Origin: Rubritalea profundi
Lineage (GTDB): Bacteria > Verrucomicrobiota > Verrucomicrobiia > Verrucomicrobiales > Akkermansiaceae
Reading direction: 5' to 3'
NCBI RefSeq assembly: GCF_002954445.1
Contig: NZ_MQWA01000001.1
Location: 3,803,780 to 3,867,779, forward strand
DNA length: 64,000 bases
Positions 1 through 8,700 of the stretch are shown here, piece by piece. A program made the translations under genes and the position numbers. The notes under the pieces are model-generated. The model was not told the origin of the DNA, did not search any database, and saw only the letters and a program-made list of their open reading frames with translations. Position 1 is the stretch's first letter, and every line of letters starts with the position of its first letter.

Positions 1-472
1 CACCGCAAAGCATGAGATACAAGAGGTTGGTGTTCTCACTGGCTGAAGGAGTGAATGCCAAGCAGAGCGCTATCGCTAGACCGGCAGCTAATGCAACAAA
101 CCGAGAGAGCGACCACTTCTTCACCATTTTTCCTACGGATGGGATGGATGCTACGATGAGGCCAAAAAACAAAGCTGCGACATAGATCGGGTATTTCTCG
201 AAGCCAACTTCTAACACCTTCGCCAAAGTGAGCACACTGGTTAGTACTCCGACTCCAAGAGCTGCAAGAAACCAGAAGTCCACGTGCGCAATGAATTCCT
301 TAACTTTGAATGAACCGAGTAACTTGATCGCTTTAAAATCAAACGATTTCAATGCGTTGATAAGTCTCTCGTAGATGCCAGTGATGAAGGCAACTGTGCC
401 GCCTGAGACTCCAGGGACAACATTGGCTGCGCCCATGGCAAAGCCTTTTAAAAATACTCCGAATAAGTTCAT
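1..472 (-). CDS. DUF368 family polyprenyl-phosphate transporter (partial, C-terminus outside window)
   Basis: An open frame runs from an ATG at 472 to the window edge, giving about 157 residues with no stop. The N-terminus reads MNLFGVFLKGFAMGAANVVP and continues with GVSGGTVAFITGIYERL, the signature of the DUF368 family. Hydrophobic segments at about residues 65-85, 90-110 and 125-145 fit a polytopic inner-membrane protein. DUF368 proteins (PopT) have been shown in other bacteria to flip undecaprenyl phosphate back across the cytoplasmic membrane, recycling the carrier for peptidoglycan and O-antigen synthesis; that role is transferred here from the family. It lies downstream of sucB on the same strand, separated by a terminator, so it is probably its own unit. 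Confidence 0.85.
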   Translation of the reverse strand, partial: MNLFGVFLKGFAMGAANVVPGVSGGTVAFITGIYERLINALKSFDFKAIKLLGSFKVKEFIAHVDFWFLAALGVGVLTSVLTLAKVLEVGFEKYPIYVAALFFGLIVASIPSVGKMVKKWSLSRFVALAAGLAIALCLAFTPSASENTNLLYLMLCG

Positions 473-487
473 AACGTGGGGATTGCA

Positions 488-522
488 TAAAAACAGCGCA
501 GCTCATTTCGAGTCTGCGCTGT
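488..522 (-). terminator. Rho-independent terminator of sucAB
   Basis: A perfect 9-bp inverted repeat (ACAGCGCAG at 493-501 and CTGCGCTGT at 514-522) has a 12-nt loop and, read on the minus strand, is followed by a short run of U. It lies 27 bp beyond the sucB stop. Confidence 0.8.
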
Positions 523-548
523 GGTAAATTTCAAGGTAAAATGTTGGA

Positions 549-1973
549 TTACATTTCGAGCATCATGCGAGTCGGATTCTCAAGGCATTCTTTGATGCGG
601 ATGAGGAATGTTACTGCTTCTTTGCCGTCTACAAGGCGGTGATCGTAGCTGAGTGCTAGATACATCATCGGACGAATCTCAACCTGACCATTCACAGCAA
701 CTGGGCGTTGCTGAATAGTGTGCATCCCAAGGATGCCAGATTGTGGTGAGTTGAGGATCGGTGTGGAAAGAAGTGAACCGTAGACGCCGCCATTGGAGAT
801 AGTGAAGCTGCCACCCTGAAGGTCGGACATTTCAATTTTCCCTTCACGTGCCTTCGTAGCGTAATTGAGAATGTCCTTCTCAATAGTGGCGAAGCCTTTC
901 TTGTCGCAATCGCGGAGAACTGGAACAACGAGACCTTTATCCGTTCCAATTGCGCAGCCGATATCGATGAAGTTGTTCTGGATGACGTCCGTGCCTTCGA
1001 TGCGACCATTGATGCTAGGCACATCCTTGAGTGCTTGAGAAACTGCTTTCACAAAGATGGACATGAAGCCGAGTTTGCAGCCGTGCTTCTTGACGAAGTC
1101 TTCCTGAACCTCTTTGCGGAGCTTCATAATGGCAGACATATCCACTTCATTGAAAGTAGTAAGAATAGCAGCACTTTGCTGAGCGTTAACGAGATGTGTT
1201 GCAATCTTGCGACGCAACATGGACATCTTCTTGCGCGTTGTGCGACCTTCTGTCACTGCAGCGCCAGCCTTCTCACCTGAACCAGCAGGTGCAGAGAGTG
1301 ATGGCTTTATCGCAGGAGTTGCGACTGCTTTAGCTGGTGCGGCGACTGATACAGGGGCTGCTGCCTTAGCGACAGGTGCAGGTGTTGCGACTACGGCAGC
1401 GGGTGCTGCGGCTCCAACTGTGATCTTAGCGATCAATGTGCCGATACCGACTTCTTCACCTTCTGGGGTGATGATTTCGATAGCGCCAGAAACCTCAGCT
1501 TCGAGCTCAGTGGAAACTTTATCAGTCTCGAGAGTTACTAGCACATCACCTTTAGTGACGACATCACCAGTGGATACTTGCCAGTTGGCAACATTCGCGG
1601 ATGTGACTGACTCACCTGCCGCAGGCACGAGCACTTCTACTACTTCACCGCCAGTGGATACTGGTGCGGCAGCGGCAGGAGCAGCAACTTCAGCCACAGG
1701 AGCTGGTGTTACTGGAGCGGCAGCAGGAGTAGATGCGCCAGCGGTATCGATCTTAGCTACCACTGTTCCGATGGCTACTTCTTCACCTTCAGGGATGAGA
1801 ATTTGAATAGTACCGGATTGCTCAGACTCGAGCTCAGATGAAACCTTATCGGTCTCGATGGTCAGGAGAATGTCGCCTTTTGAGACGCTCGCACCGTCGG
1901 CAACGTGCCACTGGGCGACGTTTGCTGACGTGACTGACTCACCTGCATTTGGGATAATTACTTCGAATGACAT
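549..1973 (-). CDS. sucB: 2-oxoglutarate dehydrogenase E2, dihydrolipoyllysine succinyltransferase
   Basis: E2 core of the 2-oxoglutarate dehydrogenase complex, which moves the succinyl group to CoA in the TCA cycle. The 474 residues show two tandem lipoyl domains, at about 1-76 and 109-185, each with the ETDKVS swinging-arm site (Lys43 and Lys152). A long Ala/Pro-rich linker follows (about 186-240), and then the catalytic acyltransferase domain with the active-site motif SYDHRLVDG (His445, Asp449). Most bacterial SucB proteins have one lipoyl domain and a peripheral subunit-binding domain of about 35 residues before the catalytic core. No sequence resembling that domain is visible here. The gene lies 29 bp downstream of sucA in the same operon. 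The E3 gene (lpd) is not in the window. SucB rather than a pyruvate E2 is assigned from the sucA neighbour. Confidence 0.92.
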   Translation of the reverse strand: MSFEVIIPNAGESVTSANVAQWHVADGASVSKGDILLTIETDKVSSELESEQSGTIQILIPEGEEVAIGTVVAKIDTAGASTPAAAPVTPAPVAEVAAPAAAAPVSTGGEVVEVLVPAAGESVTSANVANWQVSTGDVVTKGDVLVTLETDKVSTELEAEVSGAIEIITPEGEEVGIGTLIAKITVGAAAPAAVVATPAPVAKAAAPVSVAAPAKAVATPAIKPSLSAPAGSGEKAGAAVTEGRTTRKKMSMLRRKIATHLVNAQQSAAILTTFNEVDMSAIMKLRKEVQEDFVKKHGCKLGFMSIFVKAVSQALKDVPSINGRIEGTDVIQNNFIDIGCAIGTDKGLVVPVLRDCDKKGFATIEKDILNYATKAREGKIEMSDLQGGSFTISNGGVYGSLLSTPILNSPQSGILGMHTIQQRPVAVNGQVEIRPMMYLALSYDHRLVDGKEAVTFLIRIKECLENPTRMMLEM

Positions 1974-2002
1974 ATGTCTAGTTGGATAAAGATTTGTGAG
2001 AT

Positions 2003-4834
2003 TTAGATGTTGAACGCCAACTCAAGGAGAGTCTTCTGTTCACGTTTGTGTACAGCCTTGGAGCCTGTAGCGGGGCTAGCAGCGCCCTTGCGCCCTGCGT
2101 AGCGGATACGAGCATCAAAGGTATCCATGAGGAGTGGGCTAATAAAGCTCCACGCACCCATGTTCTTAGGCTCTTCCTGACACCATACGTACTTAGCGGC
2201 GTTGGGGAACTGACTCGAGAGCGCTTTCACCATTTCTTCATGGTATGGGTAAAGTTGTTCAACTCGGAGAATCGCAGTCGTTTCATCACCAGTATCTTTA
2301 CGGTGCTGAATGAGATCGTAGTACACCTTGCCTGAGCAGAAAACGATGCGGTCTACCTTCTCAGGATTGGTGAACACCTTGTCGTCAGGGAGGATCTCCT
2401 GGAAGCAAGTACCATCGGTAATGTCATCAATGCTTGAAACAGCTTCTGCACGTGAGAGCAGGCTCTTTGGGGTCATGATGATAAGCGGCTTGCGGAATGC
2501 GCGCTTTTTCTGACGGCGAAGCGCGTGGAAGTACTGTGCTGGCGTTGTGAAATTGCCAACCTGCATGTTATTGTCAGCACAGAGTTGGAGGAATCGTTCG
2601 AGGCGAGCGCTCGAGTGCTCAGGCCCCATTCCTTCATAGCCGTGTGGAAGTAACATCACAAGCGAACTTGGTGTCTGCCACTTGGATTCAGCGGAAGCAA
2701 TGAATTGGTCGATAATAACCTGCGCTCCATTAGAGAAGTCACCGAACTGAGCTTCCCACATAGTAAGCATGTTAGGGCAACCTAACGAATAACCGTAATC
2801 GAAACCTAACACTGCAAACTCAGACAGAAAGCTGTTGTAGACACAGAACTTCGCCTGATCATTTGAAAGATTTTGTAGTGGGAAGTAGCGATCGCGTGTC
2901 TGGCTATCGTAAAAGACTGCATGACGCTGAGAAAATGTACCGCGACGGCAATCCTGACCAGAGAGTCGTACTGGGTGCCCTTCCATGAGGAGTCCACCCC
3001 AGGCTAGAGACTCAGCAAATGCCCAGTCAATTCCTTCGCCATTTCGAAGCGCTTCTGCACGGCGTGGGACAAAGCGCTTAGCGAGCGTCGGGTGAAGATT
3101 GAACTCAGCGGGCACGTTAGTAAGCGTGTTGCCGATGTGCTTGATTGTGTCGAGTGTGAGACCCGTGTTTACTGGTGCATGTGAATAGGACGCTTGAGGT
3201 TCCGCGGTGGAGCCTGTGAATTTAGAGCGATCCCCTTCCTTCTCGATAGCGCGCATTTTCTGGTAACCTTCTTCAAGTCTATTCCAAATATTGTCTTGGA
3301 CCGAGTCTGCTTGGATTTGTGTTAGCTCGCCAGTCGCAACGAGTTCAGCTTTGTAGGACTGACCGAGAGTTTTGCGCTTGGCTATCTTCCCGTAGATGTG
3401 CGGCGCGGTGAATGCGGCTTGGTCAGTTTCGTTGTGACCTTGGCGACGGTAGCAGTACATATCGAGCACGATGTCGCGACCAAACTTCTGGCGGAATTCG
3501 AGGGCAAATAGTGCGGCCCAGACGAGCTCTTTTGGATCCTCGCCATTGACGTGAAGAATAGGAGCTTCGATCATTTTTGCAACATCAGTCGCGTAAGCGG
3601 ATGAACGAGCGTCTTCCGGCATCGTGGTGAAACCAATTTGGTTATTCACGATGAGGTGGATAGTGCCGCCTGTACGGTAACCTGGAAGCTGTGAGAGGTT
3701 GAGAACCTCAGCAACTGAACCTTGTCCAGCAAAGGCTGCATCACCATGGATGAGTATTGGGAGAACTTGCTTGCGATCAGTCTTTACACCATCGTCACCG
3801 ATGATTCGTTGGCGAGCACGAGCCTTACCTTCAGTAACAGCATTGACAGCTTCGAGGTGGGATGGGTTTGCCGCTAGGCTGAGGCGAACTTCACCGTCAT
3901 CAAGTTGACGCACCTTTTCATATCCAAGGTGGTACTTAACATCGCCATCACCTGCAACGATCGCGGGTACATAGTCTGGAGTGAATTCGTAAAGAAGAGT
4001 AGTAAGCGACTTATGTAGGAAATTACGCAGAACATTGAGTCGGCCACGGTGAGCCATACCAAGTTCAATCTCTTTCACTGAGCTAATCGGGCATTTCTCA
4101 AGGATCGTATTAAGCAGAACCATTAGGCCTTCACCTCCTTCAAGTGAGAAGCGCTTCTCACCGAGGAATTTCTTGCCGATGAATGACTCGAATAACTCAG
4201 ACTCAAGAATCCAACCGAGAATTTTTTCATGTGAATGATCTTGTGCGTAACGCTCTTCAAAACGATGTTCAATTTTTCGGCGAATCCAATTACGCACAAC
4301 CGTATTATGAATGTGCATGAACTCAAAACCGATCTTACTAGAATAACATTCTTCTAGTCCCTGAATCATCTCGCCAAGCTTCATCTTCTGGCCTGCACGG
4401 AAAAACTGTGTGGATGCTTCACGTTGAAGATCAGCATCAGTTAGTCCAAACTGACTCAACTCAAGGCGCGGATTATGCGGTGCCTTATCATGGAGCGGGT
4501 TGATTTGAGCCTGTGTGTGACCAAGTGTACGATAGTTGTACACCAAGCTAACACACTTACCTCGGAAATTTAAGTTATGCTCATCGGATAATGGGCTTTC
4601 AGCAGGAACTGATGCAGCACCGGACTTAGCGGTGCTTACTCCATCCTTTTCTTTTACCTGGGCCGAGCCGAGCTCGAAACCTTCGAAAAATGAGGACCAG
4701 TTTTCCTCAACAGTGCGCGGGTCGTCGCACCACTGTTCATATTTTTGGTCAAGTAGGTCTGCATTGAGTCGAGCAGAGACAGATGATTTCATTTTGGTGG
4801 ATGTGTGGGCTGTAAACTTGTCCGTGCGCAGCAT
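2003..4834 (-). CDS. sucA: 2-oxoglutarate dehydrogenase E1 component
   Basis: Thiamine-diphosphate-dependent decarboxylase of the TCA cycle, cytoplasmic, acting with SucB. At 943 residues it has the usual length for the family. Visible are the N-terminal E2-contact helix region (about 26-56, with [13 protein letters not shown]), [15 protein letters not shown] (221-235), GMAHRGRLN (259-267), the ThDP-binding part [10 protein letters not shown] (363-372) with NNQIGFTT (397-404), and a complete C-terminal transketolase-like region ending TLLELAFNI. An in-frame ATG 14 codons in (4792) would begin [10 protein letters not shown] and is an equally possible start; neither has an obvious ribosome-binding site. 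It is the first gene of a two-gene sucAB operon and is divergent from the ABC ATPase at 4961. Confidence 0.95.
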   Translation of the reverse strand: MLRTDKFTAHTSTKMKSSVSARLNADLLDQKYEQWCDDPRTVEENWSSFFEGFELGSAQVKEKDGVSTAKSGAASVPAESPLSDEHNLNFRGKCVSLVYNYRTLGHTQAQINPLHDKAPHNPRLELSQFGLTDADLQREASTQFFRAGQKMKLGEMIQGLEECYSSKIGFEFMHIHNTVVRNWIRRKIEHRFEERYAQDHSHEKILGWILESELFESFIGKKFLGEKRFSLEGGEGLMVLLNTILEKCPISSVKEIELGMAHRGRLNVLRNFLHKSLTTLLYEFTPDYVPAIVAGDGDVKYHLGYEKVRQLDDGEVRLSLAANPSHLEAVNAVTEGKARARQRIIGDDGVKTDRKQVLPILIHGDAAFAGQGSVAEVLNLSQLPGYRTGGTIHLIVNNQIGFTTMPEDARSSAYATDVAKMIEAPILHVNGEDPKELVWAALFALEFRQKFGRDIVLDMYCYRRQGHNETDQAAFTAPHIYGKIAKRKTLGQSYKAELVATGELTQIQADSVQDNIWNRLEEGYQKMRAIEKEGDRSKFTGSTAEPQASYSHAPVNTGLTLDTIKHIGNTLTNVPAEFNLHPTLAKRFVPRRAEALRNGEGIDWAFAESLAWGGLLMEGHPVRLSGQDCRRGTFSQRHAVFYDSQTRDRYFPLQNLSNDQAKFCVYNSFLSEFAVLGFDYGYSLGCPNMLTMWEAQFGDFSNGAQVIIDQFIASAESKWQTPSSLVMLLPHGYEGMGPEHSSARLERFLQLCADNNMQVGNFTTPAQYFHALRRQKKRAFRKPLIIMTPKSLLSRAEAVSSIDDITDGTCFQEILPDDKVFTNPEKVDRIVFCSGKVYYDLIQHRKDTGDETTAILRVEQLYPYHEEMVKALSSQFPNAAKYVWCQEEPKNMGAWSFISPLLMDTFDARIRYAGRKGAASPATGSKAVHKREQKTLLELAFNI

Positions 4835-4921
4835 TTAATGCTTGGTCATCACGGAAGATGACTTTACTTAGAAGTCCAGCACGCAAGAGTCAATCGCGCA
4901 TCTGATATTTTCGTCGCAAAT

Positions 4922-4950
4922 TTGACTATATACTCATTATTTATATTAAT
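4922..4950 (+). promoter_or_regulatory. possible sigma70-type promoter for the ABC ATPase
   Basis: TTGACT at 4922-4927 is followed after 16 nt by TATTAA (4944-4949), in the AT-rich divergent region after sucA. If real, transcription would begin only a few bases before the ATG at 4961, so the mRNA would be nearly leaderless. This rests on sequence resemblance only. Confidence 0.3.
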
Positions 4951-4960
4951 TCGCCTCATT

Positions 4961-5893
4961 ATGATCGAAGTTCAAAACCTCACGAAACGCTACGGCCGCT
5001 TTACAGCAGTTAATAATTTAAGCTTCGAAGTGGGGAATGGCCAGGTTGTCGGATTCCTCGGACCTAACGGAGCGGGTAAAACTACCACGTTAAGAATGCT
5101 CACGGGCTTCCTTCCTCCCAGCTCAGGGAGAGCCAAAATCAACGGCTTCGATGTCTTTAAAGAATCCATTCAAGCACGGCGCTCAATCGGTTACATGCCT
5201 GAGAATGTGCCACTCTATGACGATGTTAGAGTTAAAGAATATTTGAGCTTCCGCGCGCACCTTAAGGGCTTGCGCGGCCGTGATGCTCGAAATCACGTAG
5301 GTGAAGCACTCGAGATGTGCGGCCTGCAGCACATGCGCCGTAGAATGATCAAGACTCTATCAAAAGGCTATCGCCAACGCGTCGGGCTCGCTGATGCACT
5401 TATAAATCAGCCCCCCTTACTTATTTTAGATGAGCCAACCAACGGCCTTGACCCCAATCAAATCCGCTCAATTCGTAAGCTCATCAAGCGCCTGGGAGAA
5501 AAACATACGATCTTAATATCCACTCACATCCTCAGTGAGGTGGAAATGGTTGCGGATCACGTTGTGATTATTGACTCAGGTCAAATCAAGGCTTCTGACA
5601 CACCTGAGAATTTAATTCGCAATATGCGTGCAGCTGGACACATCGAACTTGAGGTGCGCGGTGACGCCGCGATTATTCAAGCGGCAATCGAGCGAGTCGA
5701 CAACGTGAAGAAAGTTATAGCAAACCCGACAACTACCGATTGGCTCAACTTCACAATCCTCTGCGACTCAGGAACTGACTCTCGCGAAAAAGTGGCACGA
5801 CTCGCCAACCAATACGGTTGGCCGGTGCGCTCATTGCACCGACATAAATCCACATTGGAAGAAGTCTTCGTGGAGCTCACACGACAAGACTAA
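4961..5893 (+). CDS. ABC transporter ATP-binding protein, GldA-like
   Basis: A 310-residue nucleotide-binding subunit of an ABC exporter. It has Walker A GPNGAGKTT, the signature LSKGYRQRVGLADAL, Walker B LLILDEPTNGLDP and the H-loop STHILSEVE. A C-terminal extension of about 80 residues, ending HRHKSTLEEVFVELTRQD, is typical of the GldA/NatA/CcmA-type subfamily. The start is placed at ATG 4961 (MIEVQNLTKRYG), where homology begins; an in-frame TTG at 4922 would add 13 hydrophobic residues and overlap a promoter-like sequence. The partner permease is normally the next gene, but the next gene here is convergent lpxD only 16 bp away, so the permease must be encoded elsewhere. The substrate is unknown. 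Confidence 0.88.
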   Translation: MIEVQNLTKRYGRFTAVNNLSFEVGNGQVVGFLGPNGAGKTTTLRMLTGFLPPSSGRAKINGFDVFKESIQARRSIGYMPENVPLYDDVRVKEYLSFRAHLKGLRGRDARNHVGEALEMCGLQHMRRRMIKTLSKGYRQRVGLADALINQPPLLILDEPTNGLDPNQIRSIRKLIKRLGEKHTILISTHILSEVEMVADHVVIIDSGQIKASDTPENLIRNMRAAGHIELEVRGDAAIIQAAIERVDNVKKVIANPTTTDWLNFTILCDSGTDSREKVARLANQYGWPVRSLHRHKSTLEEVFVELTRQD

Positions 5894-5909
5894 CACCTCT
5901 AATTAGGGA

Positions 5910-6956
5910 TTAGCCTGCGTCATTTAGACTCTTTTTAAGCTCCTTAAATTCTTTAAGCAATTTCGGTAGTCGAGCAAGGGATGCGAGCTTCTTCTGCTCC
6001 TCTTTTACCGGTCGAGCAGGCATTCCCATATACATCTGGGCACCTGCAAGATTTTTGGCCGCACCAGTGCGACCTAATAAAACCGCTTGATCACCCACTT
6101 TTATGTGGCCCGCGACACCCGCCTGAGCGGCGACGGTCACATAGTTTCCTAGCTCACAACTTCCAGCTAATCCAGTCTGGGCTACGATCAAGCAATGTTT
6201 ACCTGTAACAACATTATGGGCGACTTGCACTAGGTTATCCACCTTAGTCCCCTCGCCTATAATTGTTCTACCGAAGCGCGCGCGATCAATCGCAGTGTTA
6301 GCGCCGATTTCGACATCATTTTGAAGCACAACAATGCCAACCTGATCCACCTTTGTGTGGCGTCCGTCAACAAGCTCGTATCCATATCCATCAGAACCAA
6401 TCACGCAACTAGGCTGTAGGATAACTCGGTCCTCTAGCTCACAAAACTCACGGACGACAACATTTGAGTGAAGGACGCATTCCTCTCCGATAACAACTCC
6501 CTCACCAATTGACACGTTGCTGTTGATCTCGGTTCCATCACCAATACGAGAACCACTCTCGACAACAGCACCAGCTTTGATCGAAACTTTATCTGCGTTA
6601 AAAACAACATCATCCGCGACCCATGCCGCAGGATGCACTCCAGCCTTAAACACCCTTTGTTTTGAAGCTAATTTTTTAACAATGAGTCCAAAAGCGAAAC
6701 TCGGGTTATCAACCTCAATCGCCACTGAGCCACCAGGAAACTCATCTACTATTGAGGGGACTAAAACCACTCCAGCATTAGTCGCTAAGTAATCAGCATA
6801 ATATTTCTCATTACCAAGAAATGACACGTCAGCCGCGCAGGCCTCCTTGAGTGATGCGAGACCGTTGAAGCTACTTGCGCTCCCCTCACTGACGAGCTTT
6901 CCACTCGTTAGTTCAATAATTTCTTCCAATGTTAGTTGCACGTAAATAGAATGCAT
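5910..6956 (-). CDS. lpxD: UDP-3-O-acylglucosamine N-acyltransferase
   Basis: Third step of lipid A synthesis: transfer of an acyl chain from acyl-ACP to the 2-amino group of the UDP-acyl-glucosamine. The 348 residues are the usual length. The N-terminal uridine-binding domain covers about 1-100 and is followed by a left-handed beta-helix of hexapeptide repeats (about 105-310) and a C-terminal helix. The catalytic His lies in VQVAHNVVTG (His247), and SCVIGSDGYGYE matches the family. The gene is separate from the usual lpxD-fabZ-lpxA cluster. With lpxI at 17.3 kb it shows that the organism makes lipid A and is Gram-negative. Convergent with the ABC ATPase; the start ATG at 6956 is followed by MHSIYVQLTLEEI. 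Confidence 0.94.
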   Translation of the reverse strand: MHSIYVQLTLEEIIELTSGKLVSEGSASSFNGLASLKEACAADVSFLGNEKYYADYLATNAGVVLVPSIVDEFPGGSVAIEVDNPSFAFGLIVKKLASKQRVFKAGVHPAAWVADDVVFNADKVSIKAGAVVESGSRIGDGTEINSNVSIGEGVVIGEECVLHSNVVVREFCELEDRVILQPSCVIGSDGYGYELVDGRHTKVDQVGIVVLQNDVEIGANTAIDRARFGRTIIGEGTKVDNLVQVAHNVVTGKHCLIVAQTGLAGSCELGNYVTVAAQAGVAGHIKVGDQAVLLGRTGAAKNLAGAQMYMGMPARPVKEEQKKLASLARLPKLLKEFKELKKSLNDAG

Positions 6957-7123
6957 GGTCTATCAAAATTGTCAGCCACAGTTTACAACCCTTGCTAATT
7001 TAGGGTGTAAAGCACCATCAATCAGGCTGAGGGTATATTCAATTATCGATGCTTCCCTAGCTATATATTGACACTCAGCATTTTTCGGCTTCAAAAATAT
7101 CCCAGTAGCTGCATATTCCTCGT

Positions 7124-7483
7124 ATGTCCGCAGTCAACTACAAGGTCGGTAACGAAAAGCTCATTAAGATACTTGAAGGAGCATCCGGCCACCTACGCCA
7201 ACTCCTTGAAAAACAGGGAAGATCAGATGGAGCGCTCCGCATTGCTGTCGTTGGTGGTGGTTGCTCAGGATTACAATATAAAATGGATTTGGTCGACGGC
7301 CCACGCGATCGCGACATCCTGGTGACCAGTAATTCTGTCAATGTAGTCATTGACCCCAAAAGTGCGCTTTTTGTAGCTGGTAGTGAACTAGATTACTCAG
7401 AAGACCTCCAACAAGGTGGATTCAAAGTGACGAATCCCAACGCACAAGTTACTTGCTCATGTGGTGAAAGTTTTGCTGCTTAG
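7124..7483 (+). CDS. Iron-sulfur cluster carrier, IscA/ErpA/SufA (HesB) family
   Basis: An A-type carrier that takes up a [2Fe-2S] or [4Fe-4S] cluster and passes it to apo-proteins in the cytoplasm. The 119 residues contain the three conserved cluster ligands, Cys47 in GGGCSGLQY and Cys111 and Cys113 in TCSCGESF near the C-terminus. Family knowledge does not separate ErpA, IscA and SufA from sequence by eye, so no symbol is given. No isc or suf genes lie nearby. The stop overlaps the beginning of a longer reading frame that includes the following lipoprotein, whose own start is at 7537. Confidence 0.9.
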   Translation: MSAVNYKVGNEKLIKILEGASGHLRQLLEKQGRSDGALRIAVVGGGCSGLQYKMDLVDGPRDRDILVTSNSVNVVIDPKSALFVAGSELDYSEDLQQGGFKVTNPNAQVTCSCGESFAA

Positions 7484-7536
7484 TGAGTTTTGACTCGCAC
7501 AGCCTCGTTCTATTTTATAAATACATTATCAATCTC

Positions 7537-7842
7537 ATGAAACCAATTTACGTCATTCTCAGCAGCATCTCTCTCCTCACCTTAGCTTCTTGCTCTAGTT
7601 CCACCACAGTAGCGAACAACCTCAATCCGGTGATTGGTGATAAAAATTACCCTGCTGCGTATCAGTACAAAACCAGCACCACTCAGGTCATTAGCCCCTA
7701 CAGGCCACACAATGTAATTGATGTGAAAGGCATGAGACCTGGACACCTCGCCAGAGACACTTCGACAGCTAAGCGAGATAAGGCCGGAAAACCAATCATC
7801 TCAACAGCAAAGATCTTCCGGATCCCTGAGCTTAAGAGCTAG
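7537..7842 (+). CDS. small hypothetical lipoprotein
   Basis: The start is ATG 7537, giving MKPIYVILSSISLLTLASCS, a clean signal peptide with the lipobox LASC, so the mature protein would be lipid-anchored at Cys19. About 83 mature residues follow. They are Ser/Thr-rich at first and then carry a basic, Pro-rich tail with PYRPHNVIDVKGMRPGHLARD and KIFRIP. No enzymatic domain is recognised and no function is proposed. It lies 53 bp after the Fe-S carrier on the same strand and is closed by a strong terminator, so the two may be co-transcribed. Confidence 0.75.
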   Translation: MKPIYVILSSISLLTLASCSSSTTVANNLNPVIGDKNYPAAYQYKTSTTQVISPYRPHNVIDVKGMRPGHLARDTSTAKRDKAGKPIISTAKIFRIPELKS

Positions 7843-7872
7843 TAGCACTACTAGCTAAAACCAATTTATCTG

Positions 7873-7898
7873 AAGCCACCTTACTCAGGTGGCTTTTT
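7873..7898 (+). terminator. Rho-independent terminator after the lipoprotein gene
   Basis: GCCACC (7875-7880), a 7-nt loop and GGTGGC (7888-7893), followed by TTTTT. It ends inside the stop codon of the convergent gene at 7897. Confidence 0.8.
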
Positions 7899-8697
7899 AT
7901 TTGTAAAGATTTCCAGCGTTCGGTGAAGGAATTGGCTCGATACGCTTCACAAGCATCACTGGATATGTGACTCCTCCGATATGTTCGTAGCGCATCTCAC
8001 CGCCTACTTTAACCCAAGTATTTGGCTCAAAAATTGGAAGGTCACCTTCAAACTCCACCGACATAGGAATAGCCTTCATGTCGGCAGCACAGCAAGTGAT
8101 AAACATCCGGTAAAGCCGCATGCGATTCCCTTTAGGGTTTCGATTCGGCTCAGACCGCAGCATCGCTTCGGTCTCAAATTGTAAGCCCGTAAATACGCGC
8201 TCTAACTCAGAATCGCCAGCTGAGTAGAATAGCTCGAGTAAATTCATTTCGTAAAACCCGTCCGCAGCCTTCTGTCTAGTCGCCTCCAAGGTCTCCTTAG
8301 TGAATGGTGGGAGGTCGGCGAGAAACCGCATGGAAGCTGGATCTAGATCTTGAGCTGACTTTTTAGCAAGATGCGTATCATCCAACTTATGCTCAGTCTT
8401 AACGAGGGAGAAAATAAGCGGGAACAAGATAATTGTCAGCGCGACGATAGGATTGAGGTCTGACCCTTCATGATCATGACCACAGTCACCGCCGTGATGA
8501 CAATCGGTGTGGACCCTGAAATTGATCAGATTGAAAAGACCAACTATCGAGCAAGCCAACCCGCCAATCAGTACAGTGATTTGAAAATTAGGCGCCAGAT
8601 AAGCATCCAAATGCACACTCTGGTAGAAGTAGAGCATCACCCCACCCCAAGTGAGTATACAGCACGAGAATAGCACGCGTTGCACGTATTTCCACAT
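7897..8697 (-). CDS. TIGR03943/DUF1980 family putative permease subunit (YcgQ-like)
   Basis: A 266-residue membrane protein with two N-terminal hydrophobic segments (about 8-28 and 38-58), a His/Cys-rich stretch directly after them (HTDCHHGGDCGHDHEG), another hydrophobic segment (about 83-100) and a soluble C-terminal domain with FITCCAADMKAIPM and VKVGGEMRY. This is the pattern of the DUF1980 family, which is regularly found next to a PF03773 permease. That partner lies 3 bp upstream here. In Bacillus subtilis the ycgRQ homologues belong to the zinc-starvation (Zur) regulon, so a role in zinc or related metal handling is likely but is not shown by the sequence. Confidence 0.82.
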   Translation of the reverse strand: MWKYVQRVLFSCCILTWGGVMLYFYQSVHLDAYLAPNFQITVLIGGLACSIVGLFNLINFRVHTDCHHGGDCGHDHEGSDLNPIVALTIILFPLIFSLVKTEHKLDDTHLAKKSAQDLDPASMRFLADLPPFTKETLEATRQKAADGFYEMNLLELFYSAGDSELERVFTGLQFETEAMLRSEPNRNPKGNRMRLYRMFITCCAADMKAIPMSVEFEGDLPIFEPNTWVKVGGEMRYEHIGGVTYPVMLVKRIEPIPSPNAGNLYK

Positions 8698-8700
8698 AAC

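Noticed and set aside
1207-1806. A 199-codon plus-strand frame rich in Ala, Thr and Val
   Set aside because: It is the antisense shadow of the Ala/Pro-rich linkers and lipoyl domains of sucB and has no homology or start context.
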